Made by a program: the position numbers and the translations under genes
The notes under the pieces: generated by a model
Database searches by the model: none
Told to the model about the DNA's origin: nothing
Seen by the model: the letters and a program-made list of their open reading frames with translations, nothing else
Shown here: positions 1 to 13,300 of the stretch, piece by piece
Layout: each line of letters opens with the position of its first letter
Numbering within the stretch: position 1 is the first letter of the stretch
DNA from: Nepenthes gracilis
Lineage: Eukaryota; Streptophyta; Magnoliopsida; Caryophyllales; Nepenthaceae
Direction of reading: 5' to 3'
DNA: 64,000 nucleotides
NCBI GenBank assembly: GCA_033239525.1
Contig: BSYO01000026.1
Location: 1,798,001-1,862,000, forward strand

Positions 1-1900
1 ACCAAACTAGAATCCGACAACGAATGTTAGGTTAATCGCTGTTGCAATGTAGGGTTTGGGGTGGCCTTCTCGATGAGAAAAACGCCTCGATTTTGTCGCC
101 CCTGTTTTCTGTCAGCAGTGTCAGAACCCCTGCATTTAAATATTTCTGTAAATTTGGGGAAAATCGAGAGGGATAGAAATGGGATTTTGTGAATTGAATG
201 GGGGGTAGGCGGGAAAGGAGATAGAGTCGGAGATTGCTTGCGGAAATCTAGCCAATGCTGGCCGTCTGGGACAAGCAATGTGAACAAGAAGGGAAGGATG
301 TGGGGAATATTGATTAATTTTTTTATTAAATCCCATGCCGGAAGCCGTACAATAGTCAATTACAAATATTTGCCCTCTCGTTTTTCACTTCTAAAGCTCC
401 TCAGTTTCTCTGGTTATGGCTAAGGCCGCAGAGAGAATGGAGTCACACAAGCACAGATCAAAATGCCCTCGTTGTTACTTCACTTTTTTTTCTCTTCTTC
501 ACTCTCTTCTTGTCGTTGAGCTTCTAATTCCTTAGAACACGGCAGCTAGCATTTTGGGGGTTTATTGTTTTTAATTTCCCATAAAAGGACAGAAGGGCCC
601 TTCAAAAAGAGAGGAGATGGGGGTATGAAGCAGCCCCGGCCTCCTTTTTTTCCTCATCTTCTTTGCTTTACCATCAGTTTGACCAAAATGCAGCCATCAA
701 TGTTTCTTTGTGGGACTGATTTTTCTGAAGTAGATCTCCACACTCAGCTTTTGCCCGTTCAAATGCTTGTGATTATGTCTATGTGATGCCAGATTGTGGG
801 TGTTGCTACTGGCGGTGGAGGCGGCGGCAGCGGCGGCAGTGGGATATAATGGGGTTGTGCAATATGGTTGCCTTGCAAGTTCAAGTATGGTTTTTGCCTT
901 CTTTGGAGTTGCTTATGATATGGGTAGTTTTCTTTCGCGTTTTTGAGAGATGGGTTGGTTGTAAAGCCACCATTTTTAAACATTTCCTTTGTCTCCTACC
1001 AGCTACCTTGTCATTGTTCTGTCTCTTTGGCCATTAATTGGTGGTTGTGCTGGCGGCGGAAGAGTTGGTGATGGGTTGTGATATTGGCAGGACGGCTCAA
1101 TCTATGAATGTTACTAATCTTTTTTGCCTTGCTTTTATTTTTCGAATTCACTTCAAGTTGCTGATGTTCATTTCAGGTGGAATTCCATAGGCTCTTGTCA
1201 ATGTCTTCTCTTTACTAACAGGTTAGCCTACTTTCTACTCCTATCGATTGTTTCTGACGATAGAAACCTCCTAGCAAGTTCCTTGCTTTTGTTCCCTGAG
1301 ATTTTGATTTCAAAATTCTTACTGCATTTCTCCAATATTCATCTAAGAAATCAGAGGAGGAAACACCGAAGAAAGAGTTCGAAGATAAGCTCAGCCACTG
1401 TAATTAGTCGTTGTGGTTTAATTATATGTTAACCATGCTTATCGCCACATGATCCAATAGTTATTAATTCGAAATACAATATAAGTTAAGATTACGATTA
1501 ATAGATTCACAGTAATCCAAAACCCCAGAAATTTTACGGGTTGTGCCTGTCAAATGTTATACAATAAAGAACTTTGAAGACATTCTTATTCTCATCTCAA
1601 TAGCTTAATTCCACCCTCTATTTCATCGATTTTTTTGTGGTTTTCTTCTCTCTCTCTCTCTCTCTCTCTTCTTGAATTCTATTTCACTTTTGTATTGCCA
1701 CATTGTGTGGATGAGCACAGACAAGGGGCAATGAAGCAGTTCAGGCAACAGAAAAGACTGAGCAAGTAAAAACAGTGGGGGAGACAAATGAAGTGGGGAG
1801 AGTTGTTCTGAGGTGAATATGGCCTTAGTGCTGTTATGGTCCAATGGGCAGAGAGGCATTTTACAACTATCAAAATTAGATTTTGAGTGAATAATTTATA
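1..1900. other. Gene-like composition, no supported exon
   Basis: This stretch is less AT-rich than what follows and has pyrimidine-rich runs resembling plant 5' leaders near 481-520 and, read on the minus strand, in the first 300 bases. It also has a short GGC/GGT-rich run at about 812-841. Open frames on both strands are short, have no recognisable domain and do not join through good splice sites. It could be the promoter and leader of a minus-strand gene lying off the left edge, or a non-coding transcript. I assign no product. Confidence 0.3.
1647..1669. repeat. (TC)n microsatellite
   Basis: An uninterrupted run of about eleven TC dinucleotides. Simple repeat; read on the other strand it encodes only an Arg/Glu run. 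Confidence 0.9.
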
Positions 1901-4900
1901 AAAATAAAATAATTATTTAAATTATTTAATATAATTTTTATTATTTATTTATTTAACTTTCAACCCTTATGATAAATGGTAGCATCCCTCTCAAAAGGGT
2001 GCCCTGTCAATTGGCAACTCGGATCTTGAGCTTTTGCTTTCACTGCCCTGCTTTTCCTTGTTCACGTGAAAGCTTCAACATCAAGAGGGGATAACTAATG
2101 TATGGGCTCAATATTAGGATTTTTTTATTTGAAAAAAATATATTTTTTTAATATTTTTTTGGTGTGCTTAAAAAAATAAATTATCTTATTAAAAATGAAA
2201 AATCAATTTTTGAAATTAATCCATTAATCACAAGAGTAAAAGTAATGTTAAATTATTTTTATCATCATATTTTAATTTTTAATTTTTAATTTTATATGTA
2301 CATTTTGATTAAAAAATACATCTAATTTAGTAGTGCAGTAATCTTACTATTAAGTTATACTATCTATTTTTATATCTTATACCCACAATTTGTGCCCAAA
2401 ATTATTATATTTGATTAGAATTTTGAAGGGGGAAATTATTATCTTAAAAAATTACATTTATTAAAAAAGAGAGAATAACTAATAATAAAAAATGATAATA
2501 TTTTTGATTCTGAATTCTAAATTATTATAATTTTTGATTCGTCTAATATTGATACTTCTGCAACGGACCATCGTGCCTCGGCCAATGGTCTTCATTAGCA
2601 TCAATCACTCGTCCCTATTGACGGATCACTCGGTGCCTACTATCATTATTGGCTACATCATGTGGTATATAATAATAATTCTCATATTATTTTTAATAAT
2701 TATTATTTTTAAGTAATATTTATTTTATTTGTAACTTATTTTATTTAATCAATTAAACGTGTACAATTGGGCTTTGCGCAGCTTAGTACATTGTGACTTG
2801 CATCCAAGAACAATAACCAAAGTTCGTGTGTGGTACCAAAAGTTTAAAGCTTTATGTTATCAAAATAACAGATGCCTCGTGGCAAGTGATTCATTCTATT
2901 AGTTTGATTCTCGACTTTTTTTTGGCATCTCTTGACCAATTTGTATGATTCATTATATTTCACTTTCTCGGGTCGATTTTCTTCTCTCTCTATCTTTTTC
3001 ATAACCCTATAAATATAAGACAATTCTCCAACAAAGGCCATTTAATCCCATAAAATGTACCGAAATATGAGAAAATATAAATTAGTTTTAATTAAATAAA
3101 ATAAAAAATAGTATATCTAGAAAAATATGAAATTATATGATATACTATTGAATAATATTACACCGCATTAAGTAAAATTAAAAAAATAAATAAATAAGTT
3201 TATATAACTGCTTTACCTAATAGGATATAAGACTTTATTAATATTGTTATAAAAGCATCCAACTCGATTGGTGTAAAATACTTTTTTAATTATTCTAGTA
3301 AATTCTACCCACTGGTGGAATTTATTTTTGTTAAAAAATTAAATTTATATTTATATATTTTAAAAACATTTATAAACTACTAAGCTAAAAAAAATTATAT
3401 ATATTTGTACATAATTTTAAGTTATAAATCTTGTGCTAAATTTATTTTCCTAAATTAAGTGGAAAAATAATTTTTGCACGTTTTCTTTTATTAATATTGT
3501 ATCAAATTTAATAAATTTGAGACAAATGAGTTTATTTAAAAATGGTTTCTATCTTAGAACAAAATTACAGGGTTTGATTTTGTTTATACAAAACGAATTA
3601 TTCCCATGCCGGTTGAATATGTGAGGGAAGAAAACAAAAGGCACATAGCCATGCAAAGCAGATGTTGCAGTTCTACGTGGAAACTTTTTCTTTGTTAGAG
3701 AAAAAAATCACATGAGCTTAATAATTCTAAAAGATGCTTCATCAAAATGGGTTATAAAAAGACAGAGTGATATATAAAAACTAAAAAAACACACAGAAGA
3801 ATAGCTAAAATCAATACACTTAATTATTATCCAATCATTTCTACCCTTCTGCTTTTTTATTGTCTTTTTTTCTCGTGTGACACTTTTTATTGTTGTGTGT
3901 CTTTTATTAGACCTCACACCACTATTTATATATAAGTGAGAAAGCCCTTGTTCCTTCTGCAAGATTATTGATAACAAATCTTTTAATCTTTTACCAGAAA
4001 ACTAAGACATTAATATTCAGTTGTCAATCTTAAAATGTTCTGAATCTGATAGCTGAAGGTTAAAATGAACTAAACTGTTAAAAAAATTTAACTCTGAAAA
4101 AAGGATAAAGTTTTCTGAAAAAAAAAAAGAAGAAAGGGATAAATTTCCTTAGAAAACAGGATTCAAGGCACCAAGCCTCTTGGTCTTTGAATCTCCAAGG
4201 TATCAAGGCTGCTAAAACTCCAGGGAAGAACCAAACTCTTCACTTGCCACCACCAATACCACATGAAAAATGGAGCAAACTATTACATGTACAAAATATA
4301 CAAGCGGTTATACGACTCATAAGGGCAACTTCTTTATTGGTGAGAAGTCTTCTGGTTGTTTAAATATTGATTGAATTAGAAAGTGGAGAGAAGACTAAGC
4401 AACTTGCTCAGTTGAAATATATTTCTTAAAATGTTATGAAATTTTTATATAACTATTTTTGAATATCCAATTAAATAAAAAAGAAGTTTTCTTTTAGTTT
4501 CTTGGTATTTTCTTATCCTTTAATTTGTTTGAATAAAATGAAAATGATTGTGGCATTTTTTTTGACCAATACGTTGGGATAACTATTTTTATAAACAAGC
4601 AATGTGTATTAATAAAATAAAATCCTGCAAAAAATACAGGATTTGTATGATATAGATTTTAAATTATTCTTTCAAAGATAATTAACTTAATTAAATTAAC
4701 AAAATTTAGAGATTAATGAAAGTTTTTAATTAAAAATTAAGTTTTAAACCGAAATAAATGAAGTCGAATGATAATTAACTTACGCTCATACATATTTCAG
4801 ATTGTAAAAGTGTACCTGATAGACATTTTTGAGACGCCCATGCGTATTTTAGATAAATTAATTTATATCGATATGTATTTGATGTGTATCTTGATCAATA

Positions 4901-5460
4901 CCCGTATAAGTTTAAGACAGAGTGTTGGCATATGATGCGCACTCAATGGATATTTGTATATGGTACGAATTGTGCCACAATATTTGATTTGTGTATGATT
5001 GACATTCATTTGCTAATTTTTTATAAATATGCCATTGGCCAATCTTCGGTCATTTGTGTTGGAGTTTTAAAAGAAAGAGAATAAGGAAAGAGAGAGAAGA
5101 ATAGAGAGAAAAAAGGGAAAAGAAAAAATTAAAGTGAAATTAAAGATCTTTTATTGGAAATCAAGGTAAGGTACATCCAAATATCTATTCTCTTATTGTT
5201 AATCTTTTATGTAATTTTTAAATATTTTTTATTCTAAATATTTATGTATATTTTAATGTCATATTTAAACTGTTTAAAACTTTACACATATGGAATCCTA
5301 CCTTCACTTCATGAGTTATGAAACAAATGCCTTTAATCTATGCAAATTATATTTATGTACTAAATTTCTATAGTAGATTTTGTATGCCTTTAAATTCTAC
5401 ATAAGTGATCATGCATGTCTTTAATTTTAAATATCTGTTTATATGTCTAAAAGTACCATA
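1900..5460. other. AT-rich intergenic DNA
   Basis: Very AT-rich, with many poly-A, poly-T and TATA-like runs and no reading frame with a recognisable product. Short less AT-rich islands at about 2540-2670 and 4790-5090 may be remnants of old repeats, but no ends or target duplications were found. Confidence 0.6.
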
Positions 5461-5469
5461 TAATTATCT

Positions 5470-7440
5470 ATATATGTATCGCGTCCCCGATATAAAATAT
5501 ATAAATCAATAAATAAAATTTATAATATAAAATCTAATAAATGTATCAATATAATAAAACTCAACTTGGGCTCGATAATTCATACATATATAGGACCCAA
5601 TACAGTACAACTTATATAAGATCTCATCGTATATAAATTCGGATAATATAATATATCGTGACCTTCTATTTATAAGTCATAAAGGGAGATATAAAATAAA
5701 ATAGCAACTCATTTATACAACATAAATATTTCATATTTATCAATACAGAGTTTACAACCCATAATCAGCCAAACACAAGAACAAAATGCACCTCTGAGAT
5801 CAAGGGCCTACTCACCAGGTAAATAATGCCGCATCAAATTAAATCCTTACTTTTACAATCGTATCTAAACCACTAGTTCAAATAGATAAAATATAAAAAT
5901 ATAAACTAAAATTCAACAAGTATTATCATCATATATAAAATAGTACATATAAATTAGCGAGAATGTGAAATGACGTATCATTCACGTAAAAAAACAATAA
6001 AATCCGTAAAATCACTAATAATCAGGGAATAGTCTTGTACTTAATCATAATTTGTATCAAAATCATCCATATAGGATATAATCATAATAAATTATGATCT
6101 GAAATTAAATCTCATAGACAATATCATAACATATCACATCGTGATTCGAGATCACATCACATAAGTTTTAACCGTCACCACATTTGCATGGGATATATAC
6201 CATAGTCCCAATCTCCAAGTCTTATATGCAAAATTAAATGAAACCAAAACAAAATCATATAAATCAAAATATGTTTTAAGACTTAATATATATTCATACG
6301 TATAAGACATTCTAATTACCCATTCGTGGATCAATCTATACATCTCAAATCATAATATGGTACAAACCATGTAGAAATATAAAATATGTACAAAATCGGA
6401 GAATTAAATATTTAAAGAACCAATTTGAGAAATGGTTACACATACTCTTGAAAACTTTAAGCCAATCTATCTGCAATTTAGGCCAACAGGCTTGGCCATC
6501 TATATACTTTATCTTCCATAAATTGAAAACTTGCTTACTATATTTTGTTATTCACGATTTTAGTTGTAACTTTAAGTTTAATTTATATATTAGTATATCT
6601 AAATATATTAATTTTTATAAATTTTTTATGATAACTTTCATTAAATGTATGGAGCAGGTTGACTACATCGCAACTCAACCTTCCTATTCGATGGAAGATA
6701 TATCACATATATCACATACGTTTCTATTGGGACCACAATTTTTCCGTCAGGAAAGGTGCCACAAATATGATATATCACGTGCCTTAGATCACAAATATCA
6801 ACCCCTAGGATGGTCTTAGATCATCGCAGTCTCACAAGTAGCGATCTCACCCATGGTAGTATGCATAGATACCGATACAAGGCTTGGTTCATGATTCTGT
6901 GACATATTGATATATTAACATATATGTATATTGTTCCATATTTTCTATAAATAACAAATGCCCTTCAAAATCATAAAAATCATATAAAATTACTGAACAA
7001 TTGGTAAAATATACATGCATGTATACAATAAATGGATGTGTGTATAAAAATAATATACATGTAAAGAAAATATTCAAAATATACACAAATATCGTTGGAT
7101 ACGAAAATAAACCTAAGATTTAATTTACAGATACTTATCTCAACCTTATACTTCACAAATTTAATGAAATGATGCTCTGAAATGCTTGATTGTCACTTTC
7201 TCTCTTTTCATTTTCCTCATCTTTATTTCTCTTTCTGCTCAATTGTGCGTAAAATGATTAGAAACCCAAACCCACACACACTTTTATACCCAAACTTCGA
7301 TCTTAAGCGCCACTCAAATGCATTCCATTCTAGAATCTGCGCCTGGCGAGCCTCAAGCGCTCATTAGGCGCAATATTCTGAAATTTGTGCCTTTCTAGCG
7401 CCCGCCAGCAAGCCTTGAGCATGAAATACCTAATTAAAAT
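5470..7440. repeat. Possible decayed LTR-type repeat
   Basis: A block of about 2 kb with a texture unlike its AT-rich flanks: moderately mixed composition, scattered inverted ATATATCAC-like words at 6690-6790, and a locally GC-rich run with repeated GCGCC/AAGCGC words at 7300-7420. This texture resembles long LTRs of plant Ty3 elements. I could not find paired ends, a primer-binding site or a target duplication, so both the limits and the class are guesses. Confidence 0.25.
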
Positions 7441-9840
7441 TTTTTAAAATTTTACAAAATATTATTAATATAGCATATTTAATAAACCTAAAATATTAAA
7501 TACATTTAAAATAATTCAAATGAGATCTGGGTATTATAACATATTTTATATTTGAGAAAATGTACATGATCTATATTCAATTTATGAGTTTTTGGCTTTA
7601 ATATTTATGCATATTATCTATTTAAAATAAAATGGTTAGAATTGCTCTAACTATCTTGAATTTACATAAATTTCAATGAAAAATATATATTTTTTAATTT
7701 AAAAAAATTATAAAATATTTGTATTTGAATAGAGTTATCTATTTTATTAAATATGAATTATTTAAAAAAAATAATAAAATATATTTAAATATATTCTAAT
7801 ATATTAATACTTAATCAAAGATCAAATTTATTATCTGTGAATTAGAAGAGTAAAATTCGATCCCATGTATATAATTATATATAAATAGTCTACTTATAGG
7901 TCTTGAATGATAGTATGTGACATTTAATTATGTAAAAATAATTAGAATCTATGCTTTGATATTTACTCTTTATTAATAATGTTATTACTAATTATTGATC
8001 TTTTTCATATGTTAGTAAATTTGAGCATATTTTATATATCAACACACTTTTAACATGATTTATATTGTTATTAAAATTTTAGCATAAGCTAAATCATTAA
8101 TAATTGGCTTTAGTATGATATATATTGGCATTTTGCACTTAAGATCATGGAATAATTTCAATATGTTTTATTGATATATATCTACAAATGAAATTATATA
8201 TATGTTATTAAGCAATTGATTCACTCTTATCTTAATTTTTATTAGCATTTCAAATTAGCAAATTTAGATATCTTGGAGGAGAACTAGACCGAGAAAATGA
8301 CTATTCGGGAGATTAATTTTAGGATATAGAATGGTTTAATATTTCATTGTAATTTAATAATTTATGATACTAGCTTTCAATTTCATATTATTTCAATATT
8401 TCAATTTATGTTTTATCCAATCAATCATGTTATTATGTTGATGACCACCTAAGTTTGATTACTAAATTTTGAAAAATTAGTTTTAATACTCTGATTTTTA
8501 ATTGAAATATTTTTGTTTATAAATATTTTGAGATCATATAGTTGTCAATATTCAGTTTCTTTCAAATGTGACTTTTAAGTTCTATGATAAAATTTTTAAG
8601 TATTATTTGGGTCATTTGATGATTTTTAGTGCAAGTTTACGTCCTAATATTAGTTTGTGTTTAAATTGGTGAAATAAATAATTAAAATTTTAAATATTAA
8701 AAGTTAAAAAATAATTTAATTTAATTATAGATTAAGAAGTTATGAATTAGATTTCGAGATCAAAGATATGATAGGTTTTGAGTAGACAAACAATCAATCC
8801 TCGAAGCACTCAAAATTTCATTCACCCAAGTGGGCATGATCCAAAAATATAATAAATTCAATCTCAATGTAATAGAGAACCAAAAGCATATATCCACATT
8901 GAGGATTACATGGTCCTCAAAGGTACATATCAAGATCTTTCCCAAATTTTACATCACAAAGATTCTACTTTGAAAATTAATTTTTTTATATAAAATTTAC
9001 ATTAAAAAATAGTCATAAAAAAAAAAAATTCATGAAAAATAAAATCCCGAGACTTTTAATACTCATCACAAAGTAATCATAACCAATCTTTTCCAAATGG
9101 GCTAATGCAAGAGATTGAACCAAAGATTAATCTTATTCATGAATCAATTAGTAATTGACTTTAAATGTGTTTAGTTAATTTGTGAAACCTATACTATTAA
9201 AAATAATATCATTTCGATATTATTTATAGAAAGTATACTATCATAACCAATGTTTTTAACTAAAGCTAATGCAATTTATGAAAAAAAAAAATGCTTTTGC
9301 TTAGAATCAAGTTTTTAATAAATTTAATTAGTATTTTAAATAAATGTGAAATTTTTAAAATTTATTTTAACTAATTATATTTTTATATTATTAATAGACA
9401 TTCTAAGAGAAATTAGTTATTTGTTTTTTTAACTAAATATAGCCATTTTAATGAAAATATATATTTTAAAAATATTATAATTTTTTTTATAAATATATAT
9501 TTTTATTTTAACTAAACATTAAGTTTTAAAAATTTATTTTAACTAATTAAATTTTTATATAATTAATGACTTCAAATATAAAAAATTAGTTATTTAAACA
9601 TATGTATCCGTAATATTTAATCTAAGTATTATATTTTAAAAATATTATATATTTTTAAATACATTAATAAAAGTATAAAATTTTGATATAAATTATTAAA
9701 TATAAAAACTATTTATGAACTGATTAAAACGGGTCTAATTTAAATTATAAACATACACATTTACAACTTTCTTAATTTTAGTTATTATCATAAATTTTTA
9801 TTTAAATTTAATTTATATTTAATTTTAATTTGATTTATTT
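7440..9840. other. AT-rich intergenic DNA
   Basis: Extremely AT-rich, no coding signal on either strand. A more mixed island at about 8750-8950 has only short frames without recognisable domains. Confidence 0.6.
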
Positions 9841-10200
9841 TTTAATTTCCCGAAAAGGCTAACCAGAACGTCGGTAGAGCCTTACACGGGTGTTCCTCCA
9901 GCACAAGCTACGAACCGCTCAAACACAGTTATAATAAATAAAAAAAAAGGAAATTATTAAATACCCAAAACACCCATTAGTAAGAACGATCACTACGAAC
10001 AAAGAAAGGGCAATGTTGTAATTCGACATAGATATTTTCGAAAAGGCACTCGGACTGTCCGACTATTTTAACACGTGCCCACCGTCACCGTTCAACGTTT
10101 CCGGAAAGCTTGTCGTCGCCGACTCTCCCTTCGCCGGCGCCTCTGCCTCTGCTCGAATCTCTGTGGAGTTTTTTTTTGTCTGAAAGAGAGAACGCTCGTC

Positions 10201-10333
10201 TATAAAATCTAGAATTTTCAGATTCTCTATCCATATCCTCAATTTCTGAATTTTCGGATCTCTTCATTTTTGGCGTTGCAGAAGAACTTCTTGCTTCCTG
10301 CTTGTTTTTTTGGCCCCGGAAAGCTTTAAATTC
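10201..10333 (+). promoter_or_regulatory. TATA box and 5' leader of the PH-like gene
   Basis: A TATAAAAT element at 10201-10208 lies 126-133 bp upstream of the chosen ATG (10334). Transcription would be expected to begin near 10230, giving a leader of about 100 nt. Upstream (9.9-10.2 kb) the DNA becomes more GC-rich than the preceding intergenic region, as is usual around a plant promoter. Confidence 0.5.
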
Positions 10334-13300
10334 ATGGTTCATTTTGCGAGTTCCGAAAATATTCGCCGGCAGACGGAAATGGTGCCTGTTGGGGATATCA
10401 AAATTCCGGTGAAACCGGAGATTGAGGATTCATTTGAGGTAGAACATGGTCCCCTTAACAAGAAGCTGAAGCAATCGTCCGTTACTGCTCATGTAAGATT
10501 CGTTCTCCTATTCACTTCGGCTTTTCGCTTGGTGGCTTTGAATCGGTGGAAAAAAGAGGAGAATTTAGGTCGTTGAATTGCCATTATTGTTCTCATTTTA
10601 CTGTCTCTTGAGCGGTTCGGATTTGATTACCTCGGGTTAGAATCAGTCGTGCAGAACCCGAAACTACATACGTTACATACGAGCAAGGGGAATAGAGTTC
10701 ATGCCAGATCTTATGCTGATAACCTTACCGATAACCGTGCGCTCAAGATCTGTCATCGCCCCTGCTTGAGCTGGCAATGGGGCTCCTTTTGAATTAAAGC
10801 TAGATGTTAGTGGAGCCAAGATCATATAGGATTCCTGCTCTACTCTGATCCCTAAGTCAATAATGTTTTGAGATGGATGTTATGGAGTAGTAGACAAAGC
10901 CTTGGTTATGGAGTCACCTGCAGGCCATTGTATTTGGCTAGGAACCTTAGAAGGGAAATCTGTTTATGGAGTTACAGAGTGTGCTTTGTTCTCTCCTTTT
11001 CTCCTTTATATCCGTCATAAGGGTGGGATAAGGGCTTGCTGGTAGTCATTATGTCTCATGGTGGATTACATTGACACTTGAGTGCCTGCATCCCATCTGT
11101 CGAGTTCTAGTTCAACGCATTGAACTGTACTAAAGTAGGATTTGTAGTTTATCCTGCATGAGTTGTATGGTGCTACTTTTGTAGATATGGTTAGACAAGT
11201 TGTTGTGCTAACATGGAGGTGGGGTGTGTAGACTCTGTGTCTTTGTGAATTTCTTGTAGATTGAAGCGTTCTTAATTTGTTGCTCTTGAAGGGCTCCTTG
11301 CTGTCAATGTGTCCTAGAAATATCAACTCATGCACAATGAAAATTAAATAGATTTTGTTCTATCTCGTTTATCCAAAATTATTATATTGGCGATTTGTTC
11401 TACACATGCTGAAGCGTCACTTTTCTTTTTCGAGGTTGGAATATTTTTCAAGAAGATCACTTATAAATTATATGGCATAAATATACAAATGGGAGGTTGA
11501 GAGAAACCCTTTCTTGAAGGACTTTGGTGTGGTGTGCGTAGCAAATAGAAGAGGAGAGAAATATATAGCCCTTCCGAGTTATGACCTTTGGTCAATCTAG
11601 GAAGCTCAATCGCCATAAGTCATTGAGGTGGGCAATAATTTGAAATTATTGCAATGGTCTACTATGGGCATCCTTTCACCTCCAAATTTATAAGTGTCAA
11701 GGCCTTCTATGGAGATCAGTTTGTTGTCTTGACTTGATCAGGGTTATAGGCTGAGCTTACATCTCTAGATTGTACTTGTGCTCTCTGCCTGGGCCCTTTG
11801 GTACGAGACCCATTTTGGAACAGACTGGCGCTGGAGTTTTGCTGGATCCCATTAGTAGCAAAACAATCTATTTTCTTCAATTTTCATGAAAACCATTCTT
11901 CTGCTCTGGAAACTATTATTTCTTTTTCCTTGCTAGTTTCTTGTGTTATTTTTGATGATATAAATGTTCTGTAATGGTTAGCTGATAACTATTTATCAGT
12001 ATGATGCTTGCTGGGCTATGATGATATGGTGGCACATTTTCTGTGATAGCTTTCATTGGGCTATGATGATATGGTGGCGCATTTTCTGTGATAGCTTTCC
12101 TTGCTAGTCCCATAAAGAGATTAGAGTTTTTTGTGTTTATATAGATGTATATTGAACCTTGAGCTTGTTGTATATATTAAACGACAGTAGTGTTCCCAAA
12201 TATATCCAAGTTGATGTAGCACTGCCAAAAATTGTACAAATTTGGATCCAATTTGCCCAATGTACTCATGAATCAGACAATAGGACTTTTATTGTGCCAC
12301 ATCATTTTAGATGTGAATCTTTTTGTACAATGCATTACCCCTAAGCTAAAACCTCATGTGGTGGAGCATATCACAGTTACCATGCTGCATTTTGCTGCAT
12401 GGATTGGGAACTTTGGAGTTGGAATTGGATGGAAATGGTTGGAATTGACCCCTTTCTCCTCAAATAAGACACCAATTTGGGACAATTGTGTGGCGAGATG
12501 GCACTACTAGGCTTACATGGAGTTTACATATTTTCCAGTGGCTGGAATTTTAACCCTTGCATTTAATAGTCTTTTTTTTTTCTTTATTTTTGTGATTGGG
12601 AATCTCTTTTCTTCTTTTTTCTTTTTTTTGTATTTGCTTTTGAGGGTCCTTTATCCAGGCACAGGATTCCTTTTTTTTTTTTTTTTTCTTACATTATTCT
12701 CAAAATAATATGCAGTTGAGTGCGGGAAATAACATGTTTCCAATCCCACCTTCCCAATACAATCCACTTGATGAACCTAGTCCATTGGGTTTGCGGCTGC
12801 GGAAAAGTCCATCACTTCTAGAGTTAATTCAAATGAGGCTTTCTCAAGGAAATGCTTCTAAACTTGGAACTGTACCGAGTGATAGTTTTGGTTCTAAAGA
12901 GAAGAGTACCACAAAGGCTAGCAATGGCACTACTGAAAAGATGAAAGCAGCCAACTTTCCAGCTTCCTTACTAAGGATAGGGTCTTGGGAGGTAAATTTT
13001 TTTTATCCTTTTTTGGTTAACATTACTGTGCAGTTGTTAGAGTTGCATCTTACATGAAAGAGGCTGAACATTTATTTTCTATCAGTATGCTTCAAGATAT
13101 GAAGGCGATTTGGTCGCAAAGTGTTATTTTGCAAAGCATAAGCTCGTGTGGGAAATTCTTGATGGTGGTCTTAAAAGTAAAATTGAAGTCCAATGGTCAG
13201 ATATCATGGGGTTGAAAGCGAACTTTCCTGAAGATGGACCTGGAACCTTAACCATAGCGGTAATTTGTATTTTCCTGACAGATGAACTTCATTTTTCTGC

